From the NCBI GenBank assembly GCA_018457305.1, contig JAGYHM010000023.1, positions 1-13,864 on the forward strand: a DNA stretch of 13,864 bases. Reading direction: 5' to 3'. Below are positions 6,168 to 13,480 of the stretch, in pieces (positions within the stretch are counted from its first letter, which is position 1; each line of letters begins with the position of its first letter). The notes under the pieces are model-generated. The model saw only the letters and a list, made by a program, of their open reading frames with translations, was not told the DNA's origin and made no database searches. The position numbers and the translations under genes are program-made. This stretch comes from Fusobacterium sp. Its GTDB lineage: Bacteria; Fusobacteriota; Fusobacteriia; Fusobacteriales; Fusobacteriaceae.

Positions 6168-8465
6168 ATGGAAAAAAATAATTTAGAAAAAATTGAATTA
6201 AAAATAAATGGAATAAGTTGCCAAGCCTGTGTTGCAAAAATAGAAAGAAAATTATCAAGGACGGAGGGAGTAGAAAAAGTTGCAGTCAATATTTCAAATA
6301 ATATTGGCTTAGTTGAGTACGAACAAGAAAAAATAAAAGAAGAACAAATTTTAAAAATTATAGAAAAATTAGGATACGAACCAATTAAAAAAAGTGATAT
6401 AAAAGTAGAACTTGAAAGAAAAAAAGTAGATTTAGAATTGAAAAAACAATCAAGAGATTCAAAAATAGTAATTATTTTATCTTTAATTGTAATGTATCTT
6501 TCAATGGGCTATATGATGGGAATTTATATTCCGTCTTTTATTTCACCAGAAAATAATATTTTACTTTTTACTCTGACTTTATTTTCTTTAACTACTGTTG
6601 TTATGATAATTGCAAAAAGATTTTACACTGTTGGCTTAAAGCAATTATTTTTAAAATCTCCAAATATGGATTCACTTATTGCAATAGGAACACTATCAGC
6701 CTATATTTATAGTTTGTATATCACATATAAAATTTTACTGACTCACAATTTACATTTGATACATTCTTTATATTACGAATCGGCTACGATGATAATTGCT
6801 TTCATAATGATAGGAAAATATTTGGAGCATTTATCTAAGGGTAAGGCTTCGGAGGCAATAAAAAAATTAGTAAATTTTCAAGCTAAGAAAGCAAATTTAA
6901 TCAGAGGCAATGAAATTGTTGAGGTTAAAATTGAAGAAATAAAAATAGATGATGTCGTTCTTATAAAACCAGGAGAAAAAATTCCAGTTGATGCCCTTAT
7001 AATAGAGGGAGAAAGTACAGTTGATGAAGCTATGTTGACTGGGGAGAGCCTTCCAGTTGAGAAGAAAAAAGGAAATAAAGTTTTTAGTGGAACGATGAAT
7101 AAAAATGGAATTTTAAAAGTAAAAGTCCTTGCTCTTTCAAATGAAACAATGATTTCTAAAATAGCAAAATTAGTTGAAGATGCACAGATGACAAAAGCTC
7201 CAATAGCAAAATTAGCAGACAGAATATCTTTATATTTTGTGCCAGTTGTTATGGGAATTGCAGTTTTTAGTGCTTTACTTTGGTATGTACTGATAAGATA
7301 TAATTATGTTTCAGTTGATAAAAATATTTTTGAATTTGTTTTGACGATTTTCGTTTCAGTTTTAATAATTGCCTGTCCTTGTTCATTGGGACTTGCAACT
7401 CCAATGGCAATTATGGTTGGAACTGGCCGTGGGGCAGAGCTAGGAATTTTAATTAAATCTGGAGAAGCTCTTGAACGATTACAAGAAATAGATACAATAG
7501 TTTTTGATAAAACTGGAACTTTAACTCAGGCAAAGTTAGAAGTTGTAGATATAATAGTCAATGAAAAATTAAAAAATCAAATTTCAAAAGAAGATTTATT
7601 AAAATTTTCTGCTTCACTTGAAAAAAATTCTGAACATCCATTGGGAGAAGCAATTTACAGAGAATACAAAAATAAATTTTCAGAAGATAAGTTGTATGAA
7701 GTTGAAAATTTTGAAAATATTTCTGGTTTTGGAATTAAAGCCAAGATAAATAATGAAAATATTTTGTTGGGAAATAGAAAATTTTTACAAGAAAAATTAG
7801 CTATTAATTTTTCAGAAGAAAATAAAATTTATGAAGAACTAGAAGCAAAGGGAAATACGGTTGTATTCTTAGCCAAAGAAACAGAATTTTTAGGTGCAAT
7901 TGCTCTGGCAGATATTTTAAAAACAGAAAGTAAGTCTGTTGTTAAAAAATTAACTGAGATGAATATCGATGTCTATATGTTGACGGGAGATAATAAGAGA
8001 GTTGCAAAATCAATAGCAGATTCTTTGGGAATAAAAAATATTATAGCAGAGGTCGATCCGACAGATAAATATAAAAAAGTGAAAGACTTGCAAGAGCAAA
8101 ATAAAAAAGTTGCTATGATAGGTGATGGAATAAATGATTCTCCTGCTTTAGCTCAAGCTGATGTTGGAATAGCAGTTGGAACTGCAACTGATATTGCACT
8201 TGAAAGTGCAGACATAGTTTTGATGAATAAAAATTTAGAAACTTTAATCACAGCTATAAAATTAAGTGAAAGTATTATGAAAAATATAAAACAAAATTTA
8301 TTTTGGGCATTTATTTATAATTGTCTTGGAATACCAATAGCAGGTGGCGTTTTATATTTATTGACAGGGCATTTACTAAATCCTATGATAGCAGGTCTAA
8401 CAATGGGGCTTAGTTCAGTTTCTGTTGTGCTCAATGCACTGAGATTAAGAAAATTTAAACCTTAA
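6168..8465 (+). CDS. copA: Copper-exporting P1B-type ATPase CopA
   Basis: Membrane P-type ATPase that expels Cu(I) using ATP. The 765 aa contain one N-terminal HMA domain (GISCQAC, thiols C18 and C21), the actuator motif TGES (291-294), the membrane metal site CPC (403-405), the phosphorylated D447 in DKTGTLT, the P1B-specific HP (490-491) and GDGIND (652-657). The late segments YNCLGIPIA and MGLSSVS contain the YN and MxxSS residues diagnostic of the Cu(I) subgroup (P1B-1). Eight transmembrane helices are expected for the family, and the hydrophobic stretches fit. It follows copZ in one operon, with the DUF4304-like gene 15 nt behind it. Many firmicute CopA proteins carry two HMA domains; here there is one plus the separate chaperone. 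Confidence 0.96.
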   Translation: MEKNNLEKIELKINGISCQACVAKIERKLSRTEGVEKVAVNISNNIGLVEYEQEKIKEEQILKIIEKLGYEPIKKSDIKVELERKKVDLELKKQSRDSKIVIILSLIVMYLSMGYMMGIYIPSFISPENNILLFTLTLFSLTTVVMIIAKRFYTVGLKQLFLKSPNMDSLIAIGTLSAYIYSLYITYKILLTHNLHLIHSLYYESATMIIAFIMIGKYLEHLSKGKASEAIKKLVNFQAKKANLIRGNEIVEVKIEEIKIDDVVLIKPGEKIPVDALIIEGESTVDEAMLTGESLPVEKKKGNKVFSGTMNKNGILKVKVLALSNETMISKIAKLVEDAQMTKAPIAKLADRISLYFVPVVMGIAVFSALLWYVLIRYNYVSVDKNIFEFVLTIFVSVLIIACPCSLGLATPMAIMVGTGRGAELGILIKSGEALERLQEIDTIVFDKTGTLTQAKLEVVDIIVNEKLKNQISKEDLLKFSASLEKNSEHPLGEAIYREYKNKFSEDKLYEVENFENISGFGIKAKINNENILLGNRKFLQEKLAINFSEENKIYEELEAKGNTVVFLAKETEFLGAIALADILKTESKSVVKKLTEMNIDVYMLTGDNKRVAKSIADSLGIKNIIAEVDPTDKYKKVKDLQEQNKKVAMIGDGINDSPALAQADVGIAVGTATDIALESADIVLMNKNLETLITAIKLSESIMKNIKQNLFWAFIYNCLGIPIAGGVLYLLTGHLLNPMIAGLTMGLSSVSVVLNALRLRKFKP

Positions 8466-8480
8466 AGGGAGTGGGAAATA

Positions 8481-9173
8481 ATGGAATTGATAGATGATAC
8501 TAAAAAGTTTAATACTATTTATAAGAAATATTTTAAAGAATATTTTGATAAACCATTAAAAAAAGATGGATTTTATAAAAAGGGAACAATTAATTTTTTT
8601 AGGATAAATAAATTAGGAATGGTTGAAATTTTAAATTTTCAGAGACATTATGATAGACTTACGGTTAACTATGCAATCATACCAATATATTGTGGAGTGC
8701 TTAGAGACTCAGGTGAGATGGGTGAAAGATTAGGAAGATTAAAATATCAAGAAGATTATTGGTGGGATTTAAGAACAGAAGAAGAAATAAAAGAAAATAT
8801 GGAAATAATGTTAGAAGTAATACAAACTCAGCTTTATCCATGGTTTAAAAAAATGGAAGATGAAAATGAAGTAATAAAATTGGTAATGAAATCATGGAAG
8901 TATACCATAATATATAATTATTTAGGGCAAGCAACAACAATGGCAAAATTCAAAAGGTACAACGAAATTCAAACTTATATAGATAAAGTAAAAGATGAAT
9001 ATAAAAACTTAAAAGAAAGAGGTTTTAAAAGAGATTGGATTCCACCAATTTTAGAAGAAGCTCTACTTTTAGAAGAAAAAGTAAAAGAGGGACATAAAGC
9101 AATAGATGAATATATAATTGAAAGAGAAAAACAATCTTTAAGAGAATTAGGGCTTGAAAAACTAATTAAATAA
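8481..9173 (+). CDS. DUF4304-like protein of unknown function
   Basis: A 230-aa soluble-looking protein without signal peptide or membrane segment. The N-terminal half has the pattern of DUF4304: a short helix, LKKDGFYKKGTINFFR (about residues 26-41), then EILNFQRHYDRLTVNYAI. The C-terminal half (about 110-230) is helical and highly charged, with a WWDLRTEEEI segment linking the halves. The function of the family is unknown. It begins 15 nt after copA behind a GGGAGTGGG ribosome binding site, so it is probably cotranscribed with copZ-copA, but nothing in its sequence points to copper: no CxxC, and His/Met are not enriched. It could equally be a late addition behind a strong promoter. Confidence 0.65.
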   Translation: MELIDDTKKFNTIYKKYFKEYFDKPLKKDGFYKKGTINFFRINKLGMVEILNFQRHYDRLTVNYAIIPIYCGVLRDSGEMGERLGRLKYQEDYWWDLRTEEEIKENMEIMLEVIQTQLYPWFKKMEDENEVIKLVMKSWKYTIIYNYLGQATTMAKFKRYNEIQTYIDKVKDEYKNLKERGFKRDWIPPILEEALLLEEKVKEGHKAIDEYIIEREKQSLRELGLEKLIK

Positions 9174-9360
9174 TAAATAGATTTTTTAATCTCTTCTTTC
9201 TGTTAGTTGTATGTTAATGGTATATGTAAAATCAATTTTTAATGATTTTAAGTATAAATTTTATTTGTATATTTGAAGTAGAGTCTAAACATATACTACT
9301 TTATAATATGTAATTATATTTTTGCTTACTTTACTATATATAATTATCTTTTTAGGAAAA
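9174..9360. other. AT-rich spacer after the copper operon, no gene seen
   Basis: The stretch is very AT-rich. The only structure near the DUF4304 gene is a weak hairpin agatt (9179-9183), tttt, aatct (9188-9192) followed by cttctttctgtt, a poor candidate for the operon's terminator. I see no open frame, tRNA or repeat in the rest. Confidence 0.6.
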
Positions 9361-9402
9361 GAGTTAAAAAATAAAAAACTCTCTATTTTAAAATAAAGAG
9401 TT
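9361..9402 (-). terminator. Intrinsic terminator, minus strand, behind the ATPase-gene remnant
   Basis: A long stem aactct (9377-9382), one mismatch, then tatttt/aaaata, and agagtt (9397-9402) is followed on the minus strand by TTTTTATTTTTT (complement of 9365-9376). The U-tract lies on the minus-strand side only, so it serves transcripts coming from the right. Confidence 0.78.
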
Positions 9403-9455
9403 GAAATTTGCATGATTATTTTATTTATCTGTAATAATATTGCATAGAGCATTCC

Positions 9456-9587
9456 CTATATGTATTCCTTATCTTCTAACCATTCTTCTTCAATATTAGA
9501 ATTTTTAATTTTTCTAGGATAAGAAAAATCTGTTTCAAATTCATTAAAAGAAAATATATTATCCAGGTAAACTGACATTATAATCAT
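9456..9587 (-). pseudogene. 5' remnant of an ATPase-like gene
   Basis: A 43-codon frame starts at the ATG at 9587, which has a perfect AAGGAGG (9602-9596) at 8 nt; a longer frame opening at 9638 has no such site. The peptide MIIMSVYLDNIFSFNEFETD and the following YPRKIKNS/EEEWLED segments look like the extreme N-terminus of large SMC/AAA-type ATPases of the abortive-infection sort (pattern: IxNFxSFxxFExDFxYPxKxKNS), where the Walker A motif normally follows soon after. Here the frame stops before any Walker A, and a terminator lies about 55 nt on. It is probably the leftover of a deleted defence-type gene. A genuine small protein is the alternative. Confidence 0.5.
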
Positions 9588-9618
9588 TTTAAAATCCTCC
9601 TTATTTTTATTTAATACT

Positions 9619-9627
9619 ATTATAACA
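9619..9627 (-). promoter_or_regulatory. Extended -10 promoter for the ATPase-gene remnant
   Basis: On the minus strand TGTTATAAT (9627-9619) is an extended -10 (TGn plus a consensus hexamer), 17 nt upstream of the AAGGAGG at 9602. No good -35 box is seen, which is usual for extended -10 promoters. Confidence 0.55.
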
Positions 9628-9659
9628 TATAATTCCAAAAAAGCGGAAATTATATTTTG

Positions 9660-9783
9660 AAATAATTTTTTTTAATCTTAAAAAATTTTACCCTCTTTGT
9701 TATATAACGGGTATAATATAATTAAATTTTAGTCCTAAAAAATAGCCGTTATTTCTAATTAAATTTATTTAGTTCTAGCTGGT
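9660..9783. other. AT-rich junction region with small nested palindromes
   Basis: There is no gene here. A nested palindrome is visible: taccc (9689-9693) pairs with gggta (9709-9713) around a perfect 10-bp palindrome gttatataac (9699-9708). The left boundary of the integrative element probably lies in this stretch or just before it, but no tRNA gene or duplicated attachment core can be pointed out, because the other end is outside the window. Confidence 0.4.
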
Positions 9784-9805
9784 GGGTTACAAATGGGTTA
9801 CAAAT
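9784..9805. repeat. Tandem 11-bp repeat pair, distal set (candidate integrase arm sites)
   Basis: Two perfect head-to-tail copies of gggttacaaat (9784-9794 and 9795-9805). They share the TACAAA core and the 11-bp period with the pair at 9968-9989, and both sets lie just outside the integrase stop. Arm-type sites bound by the N-terminal domain of tyrosine integrases (for example the DR2 repeats of Tn916) have this size and arrangement. Confidence 0.65.
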
Positions 9806-9816
9806 TTTACCCAAAT

Positions 9817-9860
9817 ACAAAAGAAACCAGTAGTTTTTTGCAAACTCTGGCTTCTTTTGT
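9817..9860. repeat. Long inverted repeat downstream of the integrase gene
   Basis: acaaaagaaaccag (9817-9830) pairs with ctggcttcttttgt (9847-9860) over 13 of 14 positions, and an inner agttt/aaact extends the stem. Read on the minus strand, the second arm ends in TTTCTTTTGTATTT, so it may end the integrase transcript. It could also be part of the attachment region, as it sits between the two tandem-repeat pairs. Confidence 0.6.
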
Positions 9861-9967
9861 AGAAATTAAACTATAATTAAGATTACTAATTTGAAACTTC
9901 CAATATACCGTATTTACTAGGAATGATAGTCTGTTAATTTTAATAAAATTTACTTAGTTTTAAATAA

Positions 9968-9989
9968 TCGACTACAAATCGACTACAAA
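9968..9989. repeat. Tandem 11-bp repeat pair, proximal set (candidate integrase arm sites)
   Basis: Two perfect head-to-tail copies of tcgactacaaa (9968-9978 and 9979-9989), ending 2 nt from the integrase stop codon. The unit shares the TACAAA core and the 11-bp period with the pair at 9784-9805, about 184 bp away, but has a different prefix. Between the two sets I see no gene. Confidence 0.65.
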
Positions 9990-9991
9990 TT

Positions 9992-11062
9992 TTAAAATTT
10001 ATTTACAGCCTCTGTAAGAGCATTTAAAGATTTTTCTATATAAACTTCTGATGTTATCTTAAAGTTTGAATGCCCCATAATTTTTATAATGGTTTCTTTA
10101 TCTACACCCAATTCATCTATCATCGTAGCAAATGTGTGTCTGCAGTCGTGTAAGGTATGATAAGTAAGTCCTAAATCTCTAAATACAACTCTAAAATGGT
10201 CATCAAAATTATCATACAAATATTTCTCATTATCAGCCCTAAGACATAAATAATTGCTTTTGGAATTAAGTCTATTTCTCACTAAATCAATTATTTTATC
10301 AGAGATAGGAACTGTTCTTATTCCATTTTTATTTTTAGATTTTCTAATATAAATACATTTTTTATCAATATCTACATCTTTACTTTTTAAATCTAAAAGT
10401 TCATTTATTCTAAGACCAGTATAACAGTTGATTAAAATTATATCAATAACATTATGTTTATCTTTATATAAGTTTTTCCAAAGAGTTTCTAATTCACTTT
10501 TAGTTATAAGTCTAGGTCTATTAGCTGTCCTTTTCCCTTTTTCAACACTTGGCATCATTAGAAATTCAGCATAATTTTTTTTGCAAAAATCATTTAAGAC
10601 AGCATAGTCAAATAATCTTTTCCAAAAGGATTTGATATTTCTTAAAGTCCCGTTAGTTAAATTCAGATCATTAAAAATACTTTGTAATAAGACACCATTA
10701 ATTTCTCTTATATCCATATTATGTAATTTCTTACTATTATTAAAATAAGAGGTGTAATTTTTAAATGTACTAGCTTTAGGATTTTTAGCTTTTATCCACA
10801 AGTTATAAACTTCTGAAAAGGTTAATTTTTTATTTTTCTGTTTCTTTACAGGAGAAACAATTTTTAAAGTATTTTCGTTGCTTTTAGAAAAATAAGCGAT
10901 TCTAAATACTTCTGCATCTTTTCTAGTTTCAAAATATGCTAAATAATCTTTCTTTGATTTTCCAGTATTTGGATCAATATATTCTTTACCTCTCACGGCA
11001 AAAGGTTTTCTTCTTTTTCCAGAGAGTTTGACAACTGTTCCCATTCCATTAACTGCTTTCAA
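9992..11062 (-). CDS. int: Tyrosine recombinase/integrase of an integrative element
   Basis: Site-specific recombinase that inserts and excises the element. The start is taken as TTG at 11062, because AAAGGAGGTG (11077-11068) lies 5 nt before it; the in-frame ATG at 11080 has no ribosome binding site and would place the SD inside the gene. This gives 356 aa. Layout: an N-terminal arm-binding-type region (about 1-65, GKEYIDPNTGKSKKDY), a SAM-like core-binding domain (about 80-170) and the catalytic domain. Visible catalytic residues are Arg in TGLRINEL, His and Arg in HTLHDCRHTFAT, His in MGHSN and the nucleophile Tyr in VYIEKS. It is complete and looks active. The excisionase-like gene lies 39 nt upstream in the same direction. 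Confidence 0.93.
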   Translation of the reverse strand: MKAVNGMGTVVKLSGKRRKPFAVRGKEYIDPNTGKSKKDYLAYFETRKDAEVFRIAYFSKSNENTLKIVSPVKKQKNKKLTFSEVYNLWIKAKNPKASTFKNYTSYFNNSKKLHNMDIREINGVLLQSIFNDLNLTNGTLRNIKSFWKRLFDYAVLNDFCKKNYAEFLMMPSVEKGKRTANRPRLITKSELETLWKNLYKDKHNVIDIILINCYTGLRINELLDLKSKDVDIDKKCIYIRKSKNKNGIRTVPISDKIIDLVRNRLNSKSNYLCLRADNEKYLYDNFDDHFRVVFRDLGLTYHTLHDCRHTFATMIDELGVDKETIIKIMGHSNFKITSEVYIEKSLNALTEAVNKF

Positions 11063-11067
11063 AATTA

Positions 11068-11077
11068 CACCTCCTTT
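11068..11077 (-). promoter_or_regulatory. Shine-Dalgarno sequence that fixes the TTG start of int
   Basis: AAAGGAGGTG on the minus strand is a near-perfect anti-SD match, 5 nt upstream of TTG (11062-11060). It shows that the in-frame ATG at 11080 is not the start. Confidence 0.85.
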
Positions 11078-11101
11078 CATTTTAATAATTTCGTTTTTTA
11101 T

Positions 11102-11290
11102 CTAAATTTTAAAGTATTCTGACAATCCTTCTTCATCAATAATGAAACTGCCTCTAAGTTTGTCTTCCTTCTTTTTGAAAAAACATTTTGGAATTTTCTC
11201 TGTCTTTATAAGCCACACTAAATTTGACTTTGTTACTCCCAACCCTTTTACTTTTTCAAATGCTTCTTTCATCTTTATGTGTTTTGCCAT
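11102..11290 (-). CDS. Excisionase-like small DNA-binding protein
   Basis: The ATG at 11290 is preferred over the in-frame ATG at 11305: the latter's own codons contain the GGAGG that sits correctly for 11290, giving 62 aa starting MAKHIKM. The protein is basic, with a helix-turn-helix-like section (FEKVKGLGVTKSNLVWLIKT) followed by KIPKCFFKKKED and RGSFIIDEEGLSEYF, which fits the small winged-helix excisionases that recognise att arms and direct the integrase towards excision. Its place directly before int, on the same strand, supports this role. A transcription regulator of the AlpA kind is the alternative. No clear promoter is visible in the 63 nt between it and the ATPase gene's stop. Confidence 0.7.
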   Translation of the reverse strand: MAKHIKMKEAFEKVKGLGVTKSNLVWLIKTEKIPKCFFKKKEDKLRGSFIIDEEGLSEYFKI

Positions 11291-11368
11291 TTTTATTTCC
11301 TCCATAATTTTATTTACTTCATCTTTAACCGTATAAGTATATATAGTTAGTTTGTTTCTATTTAAACT

Positions 11369-13054
11369 CTAAACATATATAACATCTAATGTATCTTGGT
11401 TTATTAAGAAAAAATCTGAAGTATTTTTAGATTCTTGTAAAAATTCATCAAACAAATACAAATCAATCTTTTCTTTTTCTTGATTAACAGTGCTATATAC
11501 ATTAATTAAACTTTCCAATTTTAGTGAAAATTCATTGTTTTTAGAGGAAATATTAACTACAAGTTTTTCTAGAAACTTTTTCCTTTGAATAGTTACAAAT
11601 TTAATTAAGACTTCATTTGAAGAATTAAAATCATTTAAATGCTTTCTTAATATTTCAGAAAAATATTCTATAAATTTAATCCATTTTTTTGAATTTTCTA
11701 ACGAATTAGACCAGACCTCATTATCAGGATATAGTTGAAAAATTTTACGACTACTTGTATAAATTTTCTTTGTAATACAACCTGTATAGTCTATTAAATT
11801 CTCTATATCATATTTAGTTGGAGTATTTAAAAGTATTTGTATCTCTGATGGTCGGACACTAAATACTTTAAAGCTTAAAAGGTCTTCAGATACTAAATCT
11901 AAAATTTTTTGTATAATTTCCCTTTTTCTGTGGTCTACTTTTTCTACTTTTTCTTTTTTTCGTCCCTCTAATTCATAAGAATTAGTCATTCTCTTTTTTT
12001 CTTCTATTTCTTTACCTAGAATAAAATTTTCTGGAATTTTATAGCTTTTAATATATTTTTCATCTATAATTTTTTCTAAGTCAATACGATTCTTTTCAGT
12101 ATTTAATTTTTTATATAATTCTAATCTATATAAATTATTACCTGCTTTTCCAACTAAAAAATCTTTAGATAGCCATAGTTTTTCAACAGTAGTATCAAAA
12201 AATATTTCAGAAAAAATAACTTTTGAATTTTCTGTAATAAATTTTTTTTCATCCGTTCTATATGAAAAAAATTCTACAATATTTGCCCAACCATTTATAA
12301 TTTTTTCAGGTAAACTATTAATATAGTCTAAATTATCCATATAAACTATTTTCAAAATAGCCTCAAGAGCTTTATTTTTATTGATGTTAGCCCTACTATT
12401 ATTTGCCCAAAACTTTATATCTAATTTTGTTTTTCTCAACGCTAACAAGTTTTCCATAAATTCTTTTGAGGGATATTTATCTGGAATATACTTATACTCA
12501 CCTAACTCCCTAAAATGTGGGACAAAAAAATGAAATCTAGTTAGAAAGGAATCTTCCTCTAAGCCAATTTTTTCTCTTAGTAATTCAAAGTTTATATTAA
12601 AATTTTGAAAGATTTCTTGTGGAGCATTAAAATTTGATACTATTGATGTATGTGTTTTAACTTCTTTATCTTCAACTTCTGAGTAGTAAGCTTTAGAAGA
12701 CATCGCAGTTTTTAAAGTATCTGTGCTATCAGAATCAAATTTAACTTTCTCTTCTACGATTAGCAAAGGAAAATTTAAAAGAGGTATTCTTTTTTTACTT
12801 ATCTTATTTCCTCTTAAGTCAGCATTAGTTATGACTTGTGATACTATTCTTCTTGAGTTCTCTGGAACAAATTGGTAATTAAAACTTTTTCCTAAACCTG
12901 CTTCTCCAAAATTCATAATGTTAATATTATTTGAACCTATTGGTGCAAGTTTAATTAAAGCTGTTAGAATAACCCAAGGTGAATTATTATAAAAATCTAC
13001 TCCTAATTCATCACATACTTTTTTCACATTATTTTTTACTATTTTCATTTCCAT
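11369..13054 (-). CDS. AAA+ ATPase with a BrxL-like ATPase core
   Basis: A 561-aa protein. Walker A is GEAGLGKS (50-57). LLIVEE (97-102) fits Walker B with acidic E101/E102. SIVSNFNAP (137-145) looks like sensor 1, and FLTRFHFFVPHF (170-181) like the arginine-finger segment, with R173. The order and spacing of these pieces, including LIKLAP..NNINIMNFG before and SRRIVSQVITNADLRGN after the P-loop, resemble BrxL, the MCM/Lon-like ATPase of BREX phage defence. Unlike BrxL it starts straight at the ATPase and I recognise no Lon protease domain; the C-terminal 350 residues are lysine-rich and unknown. The start at 13054 has AGGAGGA at 6 nt and follows the upstream stop with no gap, implying coupled translation. 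It could be an element replication helicase or defence cargo. AAA+ is secure, BrxL kinship moderate. Confidence 0.75.
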   Translation of the reverse strand: MEMKIVKNNVKKVCDELGVDFYNNSPWVILTALIKLAPIGSNNINIMNFGEAGLGKSFNYQFVPENSRRIVSQVITNADLRGNKISKKRIPLLNFPLLIVEEKVKFDSDSTDTLKTAMSSKAYYSEVEDKEVKTHTSIVSNFNAPQEIFQNFNINFELLREKIGLEEDSFLTRFHFFVPHFRELGEYKYIPDKYPSKEFMENLLALRKTKLDIKFWANNSRANINKNKALEAILKIVYMDNLDYINSLPEKIINGWANIVEFFSYRTDEKKFITENSKVIFSEIFFDTTVEKLWLSKDFLVGKAGNNLYRLELYKKLNTEKNRIDLEKIIDEKYIKSYKIPENFILGKEIEEKKRMTNSYELEGRKKEKVEKVDHRKREIIQKILDLVSEDLLSFKVFSVRPSEIQILLNTPTKYDIENLIDYTGCITKKIYTSSRKIFQLYPDNEVWSNSLENSKKWIKFIEYFSEILRKHLNDFNSSNEVLIKFVTIQRKKFLEKLVVNISSKNNEFSLKLESLINVYSTVNQEKEKIDLYLFDEFLQESKNTSDFFLINQDTLDVIYV

Positions 13055-13480
13055 TTATCTTCCTCCTAAATTATTAACAAGATATACTATATCTAAGTAC
13101 TCTTTTTTATCGTTTATAAAAACTAAATTATCTTTTTCTTCTTGAGTAAGTTTAAAAAACTCTATTTTCATTTTTTCTTTTAAAGATAAATCATTAAAAG
13201 AACTTACATTAGAAATAATTAAAATATTATCTTCTGATAATCTTATATTTTTTTCATTGAAAAAAGAGCTTATTTCCTGTGTGAGTGTTATTTTTTTTGA
13301 AAGATAACATTCTATCTTTGTTGAAGAAGAAGCCGTTTTTATAATTAGGAAATTATCAGTTGTTAAATAAATTCCTCTTGAAAGTTTTAAATGAGTAATT
13401 TCAAATAAACTTTTCTCAATTTTTGTAATATTTTTTATTTCACTATTGATTTCTTCACTTATTACTCCAGTGCTTAACAT
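13055..13480 (-). CDS. Unknown 141-aa protein translationally coupled to the AAA+ ATPase
   Basis: Not recognised. It is a 141-aa cytosolic-looking protein without signal peptide, membrane segment, cysteine pairs or a known motif; it alternates beta-type stretches (IYLTTDNFLIIKTA, NILIISNVSSF) with charged helices (LKEKMKIEFFKLTQEEKDNL). AGGAGAGG precedes its ATG. Its TAA abuts the ATG of the ATPase gene exactly, so the two products are very likely made together and may interact. It could be a specificity or regulatory subunit, or a DNA-binding partner for the ATPase; the sequence does not tell. Confidence 0.8.
   Translation of the reverse strand: MLSTGVISEEINSEIKNITKIEKSLFEITHLKLSRGIYLTTDNFLIIKTASSSTKIECYLSKKITLTQEISSFFNEKNIRLSEDNILIISNVSSFNDLSLKEKMKIEFFKLTQEEKDNLVFINDKKEYLDIVYLVNNLGGR

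Noticed and set aside
9784..9989. The short tandem repeats as a CRISPR array
   Set aside because: Units are 11 bp, directly abutting with no spacers, and no cas genes are present.
9700..9990. A tRNA gene as the integration target next to int
   Set aside because: I looked for a T-arm GGTTCGA-type sequence and a cloverleaf on both strands and found none.
11142..11336. A 64-codon plus-strand open frame opposite the excisionase-like gene
   Set aside because: The minus-strand frame has a good SD, a helix-turn-helix-like sequence and fits next to int; the plus-strand frame is hydrophobic shadow sequence.
9282..11383. The 12-nt string tctaaacatata near 9286 and again near 11369 as a possible attachment-site duplication
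   Set aside because: The second copy overlaps the 3' end of the ATPase gene inside the element, the match is short, and such A/T-rich strings occur by chance.
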